A stretch of DNA of 64,000 bases from Chitinivorax sp. B (GTDB taxonomy: Bacteria; Pseudomonadota; Gammaproteobacteria; Burkholderiales; SCOH01): positions 21,433-85,432 of the forward strand of contig NZ_SCOH01000026.1 in the NCBI RefSeq assembly GCF_005503445.1, given 5' to 3'. Below, one piece after another: positions 38,102 through 47,298 of the stretch (position 1 is its first letter; each line of letters starts with the position of its first letter). The notes beneath the pieces are model-generated. The model saw only the letters and a program-made list of their open reading frames with translations, made no database searches and was not told where the DNA came from. The position numbers and the translations under genes are program-made.

Positions 38102-38947
38102 CTACAGCACCATCTCCCCTGCCCCGAGGTATGCTACCCGACCACCGACATAGATATGGCGTGCTTGGTCGACCTCCAACCGGATGGTGCTAAGGCGGTT
38201 GATGGTGTGTCCTTGGCGGATATCCAGCCGGATTGGACGCGGCACGCCATTGGCCAGCAGCCACCCCCCCAGATTGGCACACGCTGAACCGGTGCCATGG
38301 TCTTCAATCAAACTACCACGATCGGTATGGAAGAAACGGACGCTGACCAGTGCCTCATCCCGATACCACACATACACAGCAGCGTGCCCACTTCGATTGG
38401 CTGCAAACTGTTCCAGCACATGGGCCTTGGGTGCACAACGCATGACTGCGTCGCGATTTGCCAACGGGATGATCAATTGTTCAGCCCCAGTACTGACGAA
38501 CAACGCCGTCCCGGCAATATCACGCACATGCAGGCCCAAAATGGTCGCCAGCTGTACCGGCGTCAGGTTGCAGGCACGATAGGTAGGTGTTTTGGCCTGA
38601 AAAGTCCAGATTTCGTTTTCATACCAGACGGGGATGACGCCAATATTGGTTTCCAACGCCACACGCTGGTTTACCTGCTGGCGGATCACATTCAACACAT
38701 GGGCCGTCCCCAACGTGGGGTGCCCACCAAACAATGTCTCTGTAGTGGCATTGAAAATCCGGATACGGGCATCAGCCTGTTGTGTAGGCGGCAAGACAAA
38801 CGCCACCTCCGGTAGATTGAATTGGCGTGCCACCGCTTGCATGGTGGCGTCATCCAGCCCTTGCGCGTCTTCGAATACTGCCAGTGGATTGCCGGATAGC
38901 GGCGTTTCTGCAAATACGTTGACCAAGTGGAAACGGTAGTTTGTCAT
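38102..38947 (-). CDS. PhzF-family isomerase/epimerase (copy 1)
   Basis: 281 residues from the ATG at 38947 (MTNYRFHLVNVFAE); the frame to 39046 runs into the neighbour. PhzF-fold enzymes act by acid-base chemistry; the general-acid glutamate is in LPEVAFV (about 46) and the conserved D-H-G-T-G-S-A-C-A-N-L-G-G-W block is near the C-terminus. It stands eight bases after a paralogue, from which it differs widely. Substrate unknown; not within a phenazine operon. Confidence 0.88.
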   Translation of the reverse strand: MTNYRFHLVNVFAETPLSGNPLAVFEDAQGLDDATMQAVARQFNLPEVAFVLPPTQQADARIRIFNATTETLFGGHPTLGTAHVLNVIRQQVNQRVALETNIGVIPVWYENEIWTFQAKTPTYRACNLTPVQLATILGLHVRDIAGTALFVSTGAEQLIIPLANRDAVMRCAPKAHVLEQFAANRSGHAAVYVWYRDEALVSVRFFHTDRGSLIEDHGTGSACANLGGWLLANGVPRPIRLDIRQGHTINRLSTIRLEVDQARHIYVGGRVAYLGAGEMVL

Positions 38948-38955
38948 GGTCGGGC

Positions 38956-39792
38956 CTATATCCTGATCTCGCCAGCGCCCTGGCGCATGACTCGGCCACC
39001 GACAAACACGCGGCCTTGTTCGTCCACTTCCAGATAGATACGACAAGGCCGGCCGATTTGCTCACCCTGAACAATCACTGTCCGGGTCGGAACCTGCTTG
39101 TGGGCATATAACCAGCCCCCCAGGTTAGCTGCGGCCGAGCCGGTACCTGGGTCTTCAATCATCATGCCATTGACGATGGCGAAAAAGCGGGCCGTAATCT
39201 GTTCGCGGTCGCGATGCCACACATACAATTTGGCGAGACCAGCCCGGTTCACTGCATGTTGCAGCATTTCATCCGGCCGAGGCTGACAACGTGCCACCGC
39301 CTCACGGCTGCCAACGCGAATCAACAACTGCTCATTGCCCGAATCCACAAAAAAGGAATTCGCTTTCAGATCTGTCACGGGCAACGATAGCATCTGGGCC
39401 AGCTGGGTAATCGATGCCGTAGGACGGCGCAAGGTGGCAGCCCGCACCTGCAAGGACCATCGGCCATCACGAAACCACATGGGCACAATTGCAGCCCGCG
39501 TTTCCAGCGTCATCAAATCCAGACCGCCATTCAGCTGGCTGACCACCTCTGCAGAACCCAGCACAGGATGGCCAGCAAACGGCAGCTCGCCCCCTGGTGT
39601 AAAAATACGTACCTTGGCATGCGCCTTGTCACTGTGCTGAATGAACGTTGTTTCGGATAGATTCATCTGTTGTGCCAACGCCAGCATCAGCTCATCGCTC
39701 ATTTCGTAAGCGTACTCGAACACCGCCAATGCGTTGCCCGTCAATGGTGCTTCAGCGAATACGTTTACGATATGGTAACGGTAAGTCAACAT
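38956..39792 (-). CDS. PhzF-family isomerase/epimerase (copy 2)
   Basis: 278 residues from the ATG at 39792 (MLTYRYHIVNVFAE). Same layout as its downstream neighbour: glutamate in LSETTFI (about 47), FAGHPVLGSAEV, and DPGTGSAAANLGGWL. The pair most likely arose by tandem duplication, then diverged, or both are subunits of one enzyme. The earlier start at 39813 is less likely. Separated from mpl by a 469-base gap. Confidence 0.88.
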   Translation of the reverse strand: MLTYRYHIVNVFAEAPLTGNALAVFEYAYEMSDELMLALAQQMNLSETTFIQHSDKAHAKVRIFTPGGELPFAGHPVLGSAEVVSQLNGGLDLMTLETRAAIVPMWFRDGRWSLQVRAATLRRPTASITQLAQMLSLPVTDLKANSFFVDSGNEQLLIRVGSREAVARCQPRPDEMLQHAVNRAGLAKLYVWHRDREQITARFFAIVNGMMIEDPGTGSAAANLGGWLYAHKQVPTRTVIVQGEQIGRPCRIYLEVDEQGRVFVGGRVMRQGAGEIRI

Positions 39793-40029
39793 AGGTCGAC
39801 TGTGTTCCTTCAACTCAAACGACTGAGATCAAATGATTTAATTACGCGGCCAAAGCATGCTTTGACATAGGTGGGGGTGAATCACGCAGGAACTGCAAGG
39901 CACCTCGAAAAACCTCATTGTTGTCGTCATATCACGTTGCTCATGAAAAATACGTCCCGACATACCCATTGTATGTGGCATCAGCGCTGTTCACTTAAGC
40001 TTTGTCCTGACTGATAACGATTGGATGGC
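39793..40029. other. Intergenic, upstream of phzF copy 2
   Basis: Holds the likely phzF promoter region on the minus strand. I see no clear -35/-10 pair, gene or repeat in it. Confidence 0.4.
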
Positions 40030-40149
40030 GAAGCACCCACGAGACGACCGACGGCAAACACGCATCTTGTATGCGTTGTAGTCGTCGCCGAATCGGGCTT
40101 CCAGTGCTATTTCCTCAAGCGGTAGCTGATAGCAGCCGAGATACGTCAC
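40030..40149 (-). pseudogene. Remnant of an isoprenylcysteine methyltransferase-like gene
   Basis: A minus-strand reading of about 40 codons contains TYLGCYQLPLEEIALEARFG followed by DDYNAYKMRVCR. It resembles the C-terminal end of ICMT/PEMT-like methyltransferases (E-x-x-L-x-x-x-F-G-x-x-Y-x-x-Y-x-x-x-V). In-frame stops precede it and the frame does not continue as a gene. Likely decayed fragment. Confidence 0.4.
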
Positions 40150-40189
40150 TGCCGGTAGTCACCAGCCCCCTCAAACAAAGGCACAGCCA

Positions 40190-40209
40190 ACTGTCACGCC
40201 GGTGACAGT
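40190..40209. promoter_or_regulatory. Palindrome between mpl end and remnant
   Basis: ACTGTCAC (40190-40197) and GTGACAGT (40202-40209) with a four-base spacer. It could be a protein-binding site or a small hairpin at the end of the mpl transcript; it is 50 bases after the mpl stop on the minus strand, without a T-run. Confidence 0.35.
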
Positions 40210-40261
40210 GGCCGCAGCCTTGTCGCTGTCCGTCTGCAATAAAGGAACATGCTATGTCTTA

Positions 40262-41641
40262 TCAACCTGCACGGTCTTTCAGCGCGGCCAACAGTTTACT
40301 GTGCACGCCACCAAAACCGCCGTTACTCATCACCAGCACATGATCCCCAGGACGAGCCACCGCCACAACTGCAGTCACCAGGGCATCCAGCTCATCAAAA
40401 GTAGCGGCTCGTGCCCCCATCGGAGCCAGTGCCGATGCCACATCCCACCCCAGATTGGCCCCGTAACAGAAGGTCATGTCTGCATCGCGTAAGCTGGCCG
40501 GTAGCTGGTCTTTCATGGTGCCTAACTTCATGGTGTTGGAGCGTGGCTCCAACACCGCCAGAATGCGGGCTGCACCCACCTTGCGACGTAGACCGGCAAC
40601 CGTGGTATCAATCGCAGTTGGGTGGTGAGCAAAATCATCATAAACCGTGACACCATCTTCAACACCCCGTACTTCCATGCGTCGTTTCACGTTCTGAAAC
40701 TGCGCCAATGCAGCAATGCCCTGCTCCACTGGAACACCCACATGGCGAGCAGCAGCCAGCGCAGCCAAGGCATTGAGCTGGTTATGCTCTCCCAACAACG
40801 CCCACTGTAATCGCCCCTGTAACCGGCCATCCAGCATCACATCAAACCCGTCATCATAAGCGGTACCAATCTGCCAACCCTGTTGGCCACCAAAGCGCTC
40901 TGTCGGCGTCCAGCATCCTCGCTGCAACACACGATCCAGGCTCGCTTCCTTGCCATTGGCTACAATCAACCCTTGACCAGGAATTGTACGAACCAGATGG
41001 TGGAATTGGGTTTCAATGGCCTGCAGATCCGGGAAGATATCGGCATGGTCGTATTCCAGGTTGTTCAGGATGGCGGTACGCGGGTGGTAGTGAACAAACT
41101 TCGAGCGCTTGTCGAAAAAGGCCGTATCGTACTCGTCCGCCTCAATCACGAAGAAAGGGCTGCGGCCGCCCGGCTCTTGCACTGGCTCACCCGGCAAACG
41201 TGCCGACAGGCCAAAGTTTTGCGGAATGCCACCAATCAGGAACCCTGGCGCAAAGCCGGCATATTCCAAGATCCACGCCAACATAGAAGAAGTCGTGGTT
41301 TTGCCATGTGTGCCGGCAACTGCCAGTACCCATTTGTCCTGCAATACCTGCTCTGCCAACCATTGCGGACCGGAGATATACGGCAACCCACGGTTCAGAA
41401 TAGCTTCCATTAACGGATTGCCACGTGTCACCACGTTACCGATGACGAATACATCCGGGTTCAAGTCCAATTGCGACGCATCAAACCCTTGAATCAGCTC
41501 GATACCTTGCGCTTCAAGTTGGGTGCTCATCGGTGGATACACATTGGCATCACACCCGGTGACCCGAAAACCGGCTTGTTTGGCAATGACGGCTATGCCG
41601 CCCATGAACGTACCGCAAATACCTAGAATATGGATATGCAT
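40262..41641 (-). CDS. mpl: UDP-N-acetylmuramate:L-Ala-gamma-D-Glu-meso-DAP ligase
   Basis: 459 residues from the ATG at 41641 (MHIHILGICGTFMGG); the longer frame to 41674 adds a leader. Attaches recycled murein tripeptide to UDP-MurNAc, a cytosolic step of peptidoglycan recycling. Mur-ligase signatures: nucleotide-binding HILGICGTFMG, ATP loop AGTHGKTTTSSM (about 107-118), carbamylated-lysine region and YDDFAHHP near 330. Monocistronic. Confidence 0.95.
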   Translation of the reverse strand: MHIHILGICGTFMGGIAVIAKQAGFRVTGCDANVYPPMSTQLEAQGIELIQGFDASQLDLNPDVFVIGNVVTRGNPLMEAILNRGLPYISGPQWLAEQVLQDKWVLAVAGTHGKTTTSSMLAWILEYAGFAPGFLIGGIPQNFGLSARLPGEPVQEPGGRSPFFVIEADEYDTAFFDKRSKFVHYHPRTAILNNLEYDHADIFPDLQAIETQFHHLVRTIPGQGLIVANGKEASLDRVLQRGCWTPTERFGGQQGWQIGTAYDDGFDVMLDGRLQGRLQWALLGEHNQLNALAALAAARHVGVPVEQGIAALAQFQNVKRRMEVRGVEDGVTVYDDFAHHPTAIDTTVAGLRRKVGAARILAVLEPRSNTMKLGTMKDQLPASLRDADMTFCYGANLGWDVASALAPMGARAATFDELDALVTAVVAVARPGDHVLVMSNGGFGGVHSKLLAALKDRAG

Positions 41642-41914
41642 GAGACCAACTGGCATGAATGCCGGGCAAGGCAAGGTTGAGCATGTTGAATGTGATTCGA
41701 ATCACAGCATCATGACTCAACCATGTACGCGCCCGACGGGTGAGCAACAATGTCCAGGCTTTGTTGACAGTAAACGGGCCGAATCGTTTTCAGGGGCAAA
41801 AACCCAACGAACCCACCCGGATTGCGTACCATTAGCAAAGCTCAGCGAAGCGGTTCTGGTTAAACGTATGGCAAGTCTGCGCAACACCACCAGAAGGGTT
41901 TGTTAATGGTACTA
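41642..41914. other. Intergenic, upstream of mpl
   Basis: No gene recognised. It should contain the mpl promoter (minus strand) and abuts the 144-bp repeat. Confidence 0.4.
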
Positions 41915-42058
41915 AGAACCTGTTCAAAGTCTGTGATGAGCAGCCACCAGCAGGATGATGCGCAGCGCAAAAACCGGCGTGTCTGTGTGATACACGAGGA
42001 TTTTGAGCCGCACATGCGCCCCGATCGTGGTCGCGCAAAAAGACCTTGAACAGGTTCT
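41915..42058. repeat. 144-bp inverted-repeat element, copy B
   Basis: Perfect 13-bp terminal inverted repeats AGAACCTGTTCAA (41915-41927) and TTGAACAGGTTCT (42046-42058). Read on the minus strand it matches copy A (18766-18909) over the full length with scattered changes. Same length, opposite orientation. No transposase inside. MITE-type element. Confidence 0.8.
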
Positions 42059-42287
42059 AAATGCAACAAAGCTTAATTATCCGGTATCCGCCGCGCCAAG
42101 CAAAGCACGCCGATTGATCTGACATGACTGTTTTGCTTCATACGCAGGCCTTTGCCTATAATCTCTGGGCAGGCAGGTTGCCTCAACTGGGCTTTGACCT
42201 GCAGCCTCCTACCACGTTCAGAGCCCGTAGTAATGCGACTTCATGTGGCAAACCAACCACGTTACGACGCTCAACCTAACTCTGCCC

Positions 42288-43237
42288 ATGGCCTCCAGAC
42301 TCAGCTCACCTGCCGATATCGCCTGCATGGTCCTCAAACGCTTAGCCGACCTGGGTTTGCCACCTACACCGCAAAACCATGCCAAGTTCTACAACGATAT
42401 TGCTGGTATCACCCAGACTGCCGGCAAGCCCGACGCTACGTCCAGTGACCTGCAACTGGTAGCCAAGGTACGGCATGTAGTGGAAGATGCTGCCGACTCC
42501 ACTGGCAATCTGGCAGATCTGATCCGCAATCACAACGACGGCATCAAGACATCACTGGACACATTGCAACAACCCCAAGACACCCCCGAAGTGGTGCGCC
42601 TGCTGCAATCCATCATCCGTACAGCATCCAGCATGCACCACACGGTTGAAGACAGTCATGGCAATCTGTGCCAACTCACCACGGCGCTTCATCTGATGCG
42701 TGATGATATTGCTGCCAGTCGCCACGCACTGGAACACAATCCATTGACTGGGCACAAAATCACCAAGGATTGGATTTGCTTTTGAATCGAGAGGTTACCA
42801 AGTGCCAACAGAACAACAGCAGATTGACCATTGCATTGATTGATCTCGACTTCTTCAAACACATCAATGACAAGTTCGGCCATACCATAGGGGATAAGGT
42901 ACTGATTCATGTCAGCAACATCACCAAGGCGGTGCTGCGTAATCACGATATTCTGGTACGTTATGGGGGTGAGGAATTTCTCGTGTTGCTCCCGGATACC
43001 GATTTAAACGGTGCTCAATACCTGCTGGAAAGATTGCATCAGGTGTTCCGCAACAATGCCATGTTGAGCGAAGGTAAACGCATCGAAATCAGTTTCAGCA
43101 CGGGGTTGGCCCAATTGGGTGCAGGTGAAAATGGTCATGCGTTGATCCTGCGTGCGGATCAGGCGATGTACGCCGCCAAAAGCGCAGGCCGCAATACAGT
43201 TGTCATCGCACCAGATCAAGCTTCTACAACAGGATGA
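42288..43237 (+). pseudogene. GGDEF diguanylate cyclase interrupted by a frameshift
   Basis: Two plus-strand frames make one protein. Frame 1 (from the ATG at 42288) gives an N-terminal helical part ending ALEHNPLTGHK, then runs out of frame to a stop at 42785. Frame 2 continues NHQGLDLLLNRE, then a full GGDEF core: IDLDFFKHIND, R-N-H-D (I-site) five residues before GGEEF, and QAMYAAKSAGRN, stopping at 43237. The shift falls in an AAAA run near 42757-42761; one extra A would restore the D-x-LTG-x-x-N-x-x-x-L-D motif. Indel, sequencing error or slippage cannot be told apart. Confidence 0.8.
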
Positions 43238-44220
43238 CCCAATCTGCCACCAACAAACGTATTCCAGTCAATCTGATCACCGGTTTTCTGGGTAGCGGCA
43301 AAACCACGCTGATCCGCCATTTACTGCACCAGTGTCCCCCTGATGAACACTGGGCAGTACTGGTCAACGAATTTGGCAAGATAGGTATTGACGGTGCACT
43401 GCTGGCCCAACCGGGCATCAGCATCAAGCAGGTTCCTGGCGGTTGCATCTGCTGTGTCAGCAGCCCAATGTTCCGTACTGGATTGAACAACCTGATTCGG
43501 CAGGCCAAACCTGATCGTATTCTGATTGAACCTTCCGGGCTTGCCCATCCGGCCGCGATACAAACCATGCTGCAAGATGCCAGCTATCGTCAAACGTTAC
43601 AATTGGGCGCCACATTGGCATTAATCGACCCCACCAGCCTACGAGATGGACGCATCTACCATCATCCCTTGTTAAAAGATCAACTGAATGCCGCTGATTT
43701 CATCATTGCCAGCAAAACAGACCAAGCCACTGAAGATGACTGGATCGTTTTGCAGCACTACTTGGCAACAATGCAACCACCACGGCAAATCAGCACAGCC
43801 ATTCAACACGGTCGACTGGATATAGTCTGGCTGGACAAACCTGGCAATCTGCCTTTTCCCCGCCCAGCACCATCAAGCCCTCACCGACCAACCATTGCCC
43901 CAGCCCCCCAAAAGGCAGGTTATGGCATGCACCACCAGCGCAGTGCAGATGGTATCGCGCTTGGCTGGCGCTGGCCGCCCGCAAGACAGTTTGACCTTTC
44001 GACCATGCTTGCCTGGCTCGACACCCAGTTCGCCCTCGGCTGTCTGCGTGCCAAAGGCATTCTTCATACCAACGAAGGTTGGATTGCTATCAACCACACA
44101 GCACGAGAACGCCATCAAACCACCAGTGAATGGCAACAAGACAGCAGGTTGGAGCTCATCTATCCTCCGGATCATTCAATCGACATCGAACAGCTTGAAA
44201 CTACATTGGCGCAGATATAA
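43234..44220 (+). CDS. CobW/YjiA-type G3E GTPase, metal chaperone family
   Basis: 328 residues. G3E GTPase: Walker A GFLGSGKTT (about 17-25), the metal-binding GGCICC (about 71-76), IEPSGLAHP switch region and SKTD G4. The C-terminal CobW_C-like part (ALGCLRAKGI) closes the protein. Such proteins insert or move metals (zinc, cobalt) in the cytosol; the metal is unknown. Its ATG overlaps the GGDEF stop by four bases, which argues that the upstream frame is normally translated through. Confidence 0.87.
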   Translation: MTQSATNKRIPVNLITGFLGSGKTTLIRHLLHQCPPDEHWAVLVNEFGKIGIDGALLAQPGISIKQVPGGCICCVSSPMFRTGLNNLIRQAKPDRILIEPSGLAHPAAIQTMLQDASYRQTLQLGATLALIDPTSLRDGRIYHHPLLKDQLNAADFIIASKTDQATEDDWIVLQHYLATMQPPRQISTAIQHGRLDIVWLDKPGNLPFPRPAPSSPHRPTIAPAPQKAGYGMHHQRSADGIALGWRWPPARQFDLSTMLAWLDTQFALGCLRAKGILHTNEGWIAINHTARERHQTTSEWQQDSRLELIYPPDHSIDIEQLETTLAQI

Positions 44221-44412
44221 AGGCATCAAACCATCTCTTCTGCATACTGGTGAAATGCCTCGATTACATTTTCCCCTCAACTCCACGGTATTCAGTACTT
44301 TGCAACAACCGATCCACCGACCAACTGCTTGATCCAGTGGATCATCCAACTTGCATTTCGCCCATTCGATCATCACAATACGACAATTAAATATTTAGTT
44401 TCCATTATCCCT

Positions 44413-47298
44413 ATGTCGTTCTCCTTGCCCGCCATCGGCAGCCTGGTCAGCCCGTTGCTGACCGCTGAACTCGACACCCTCCACCAGTTGCTCTCCCGCC
44501 CCGAACTCTCCCAACATGCCCGCCTGATCCGCATCGAGGGCACCCCGATGCCGGTGGTGGTGGAGCGCTTCGTGTGCTGGGAAGGCGTCAATCAGCTGGG
44601 GCGGATCGAAGTGGATGTGCTGATCGACCAGCTGCTGATCAAGCCAGCAGACTGGTTGGGGCAAGAACTGACCTTGACGCTGATGGACGCCAGCGGCCAG
44701 CCTCATGCCCGACATGGCTGTGTGGGCAGCCTGCACGAACTGGGCAACGATGGCGGGGTGGGACGGTTGCGGCTGACCCTGTACCCCTGGTTCGCCTGGC
44801 TGGCCTCCCGTCACGATTGCTGGCTGTTCCAGAACAAAACCGTGTTGGACATCGTAGGCGAGGTGTTGAAGGACTACCCCTGCGCCAACTGGCAGGCCAG
44901 TGTCAGTCAACCGTTACGCACCCGCAGCCTGTGCGTGCAGTATCAGGAAAGTGACTATGCCTTCCTCAGCCGCCTACTGGCCGATGAAGGATTGAGTTTC
45001 CACTTTGAACACGCCGCCGATAGCAGCAGCGAGCGTGCCTCAGCACAGACTGCCCAATCACCTGCCTCGCAGTGCAGCTTACGCATCACCGATCAGCACG
45101 CCGATTGGCCAGACTGTACCGCCTCCCCCCTTCGCTTCGGTCGCGTTGCCGCAACGTTGGCAGATGACCGCTTCACCCGATTTGAAGCCACCCAACGTGT
45201 CGCGCCGGCCAGTGTCGTGGTCAGCAGCTGGGATTATGATCAATTGCATGCGCCTGTAGGGCAAGCCGAGGCCACCCTCCTTGCCGGGCAGCAACCACTG
45301 CTACAGGATTACGATGGCAGTGGTGCCTACCGGTTTGACGATGCCGACCATGCCCAACGCATCGCCCAACTGCGCCAACTTACCCATGCAGCACGCGCCC
45401 AGGCGCTGACTGGCGAAGGGGCAGTACGGGCATTGCGCCCCGGTCAGCAGTTCGAATTGATTGAGCATGCCACCTTGAACGGCCGGTATCGGGTTCTGGA
45501 AATCATCCATGAAGGGGCCAACAACCTGAACACCGGCCTGCGTGAACTATTCAGCAGCACCGGTGTTGAACGGGGCAGTTACCGCCATCAACTGGTGTGC
45601 CTGCCCGCCACCCTGCCGGCCATGCCCGCACCGTTACCCAAACCCACCGCCTATCTGCAATCTGCCATCGTGGTCGGGGTGGCGGATGACACCCTGACCT
45701 CAGATCGCGAACACCGCGTCAAACTGCAATTCCCCTGGCAGCGTGGTGAACGTGCCCTGGCCGGTGGTCTGGCCCACCCGGCAGGCAACAATGCCCCCAA
45801 GAACGAACAGGCCATCACTTGGGTGCGGGTGGCCGAATGGTTGGCCGGCCCCAATTGGGGGAGTCAATTTACCCCGAGAATGGGTGATGAAGTGATGGTC
45901 GACTTCATCGAAGGCGATCCCGACCGGCCGGTGATCATTGGCAGTCTGTATAACGAACAGGATCTGCCGCCATTCAGTGCCGGGGTCGACGCCAGTGCCA
46001 ACCATCCGGGTACGCTGTCCGGTTATCACAGCCGTAATCTGTCTGGCAGTGGCTATAACCGCTGGGTGCTGGACGACACCCCCGGCCAGCTGCGGACCCA
46101 ACTCGCCAGCAGTCAGCTTGCCAGTGAGCTCAACCTCGGCTACCTGATTCAGCAACCCGCCCATAGCGGGTGGCGTGGTGCCTACCGTGGCAGTGGCTTC
46201 GAACTGCGCACCGATGGTTGGGGGACCTTGCGTGGTCATCAAGGTATCCTGCTCAGCACCCATGCCCGACCCCAAGCCGGCAGCACGCAGTTGGACACCG
46301 CCGAAACCCAAGCCACCCTGACCGCCACCGAGACCTTGCTCAAGCAATTGGATCAAACCGCAACCACCCATCACGCACTGCCGTTGACCAGTCGCACCAG
46401 TACCGAGCGACTGCACCAACAACTCGGCCACTACGTGGGTGCCGTTAATGGCCAGCCGGCCCAGCAACCCAGCGATACCGATCCGTCAGGCCGGCAGCTC
46501 CAAGACCCGGTGGCAACCTTCACCGCGCCCATCACGGTACTGGCCACCCCCACCAGCCTGGTGCAGACCACCGCCGCCAGTCAGCTGACGTTCGCCGGCC
46601 AGGATCTGCAGGCGATCTCCCACGGCGAGCAACACCTCACGGCCCATCAGACCCTTGGGGTGACCGCCGGCAGCACTGCCAGCCTGTTCACCCACCATGG
46701 TGGCATGAAGGTGATTGCCGCCAAGGCCCCGGTCAGTATCCAGGCCCATGACGACACCCTGCACCTGGTATCGGAACAAGCTCTGACCCTCACCAGCAGT
46801 CAGGATGAAATCCGCATCCTGGCGCAGGAGCAGGTGACGTTGTTTGGTGGCGGCGCGGAGATCGAGCTCAAAGGCGGCGACATCACCTTCAAGGCCCGCG
46901 GTAAGTTTGAGGTCAAGGCGGCGTCGGTGGTGTTTGATGGGCCGGGGCGCGAAATACCTCTGTTGGGTACGCTGCCGTTTGACAAGGAAAAAATTAAAGA
47001 CTGGATCGAAATCGAGCGTAAATATGCCGATGGCGATCCCGTGCAGGGGGCAAAATTTACTGTCACTTATGCCGACGGCACCCAAAAATCCGGGAGATTG
47101 AATACAGAAGGTTTCGCTCATATCGACGACGTCCCGAAGCGGGGCGATGTTCAGATCACGATTGGGGAAGATGCTAGGCCATGGGTCATCAACGACGATG
47201 CCAAAGACGAAAACATAGACAACCCCGCTTACAAACAGAAAGTCACGCCAGAACAAGCAATTGAGCTTTACAAGAAAGTGTTTGGAAATCAATCATGA
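44413..47298 (+). CDS. vgrG: Type VI secretion VgrG spike protein with C-terminal extension
   Basis: 961 residues from the ATG at 44413 (MSFSLPAIGSLVSP); the frame from 44329 adds 28 unlikely residues. N-terminal gp27-like part (phage-tail hub), gp5/OB core with HRVKLQFPW and WVRVAEWLAGPNWGSQFTPRMGDEVMVDFIEGDPDRPVIIGSLYN, then DUF2345 beta-helix (FEVKAASVVFDGPG). A C-terminal extension (about 850-961) has a transthyretin/carboxypeptidase-regulatory-like pattern (DGDPVQGAKFTVTYADGTQKSGRLNTEGFAHIDDVP). That kind of tail recruits effectors. The stop overlaps the next gene's ATG. Confidence 0.95.
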   Translation: MSFSLPAIGSLVSPLLTAELDTLHQLLSRPELSQHARLIRIEGTPMPVVVERFVCWEGVNQLGRIEVDVLIDQLLIKPADWLGQELTLTLMDASGQPHARHGCVGSLHELGNDGGVGRLRLTLYPWFAWLASRHDCWLFQNKTVLDIVGEVLKDYPCANWQASVSQPLRTRSLCVQYQESDYAFLSRLLADEGLSFHFEHAADSSSERASAQTAQSPASQCSLRITDQHADWPDCTASPLRFGRVAATLADDRFTRFEATQRVAPASVVVSSWDYDQLHAPVGQAEATLLAGQQPLLQDYDGSGAYRFDDADHAQRIAQLRQLTHAARAQALTGEGAVRALRPGQQFELIEHATLNGRYRVLEIIHEGANNLNTGLRELFSSTGVERGSYRHQLVCLPATLPAMPAPLPKPTAYLQSAIVVGVADDTLTSDREHRVKLQFPWQRGERALAGGLAHPAGNNAPKNEQAITWVRVAEWLAGPNWGSQFTPRMGDEVMVDFIEGDPDRPVIIGSLYNEQDLPPFSAGVDASANHPGTLSGYHSRNLSGSGYNRWVLDDTPGQLRTQLASSQLASELNLGYLIQQPAHSGWRGAYRGSGFELRTDGWGTLRGHQGILLSTHARPQAGSTQLDTAETQATLTATETLLKQLDQTATTHHALPLTSRTSTERLHQQLGHYVGAVNGQPAQQPSDTDPSGRQLQDPVATFTAPITVLATPTSLVQTTAASQLTFAGQDLQAISHGEQHLTAHQTLGVTAGSTASLFTHHGGMKVIAAKAPVSIQAHDDTLHLVSEQALTLTSSQDEIRILAQEQVTLFGGGAEIELKGGDITFKARGKFEVKAASVVFDGPGREIPLLGTLPFDKEKIKDWIEIERKYADGDPVQGAKFTVTYADGTQKSGRLNTEGFAHIDDVPKRGDVQITIGEDARPWVINDDAKDENIDNPAYKQKVTPEQAIELYKKVFGNQS

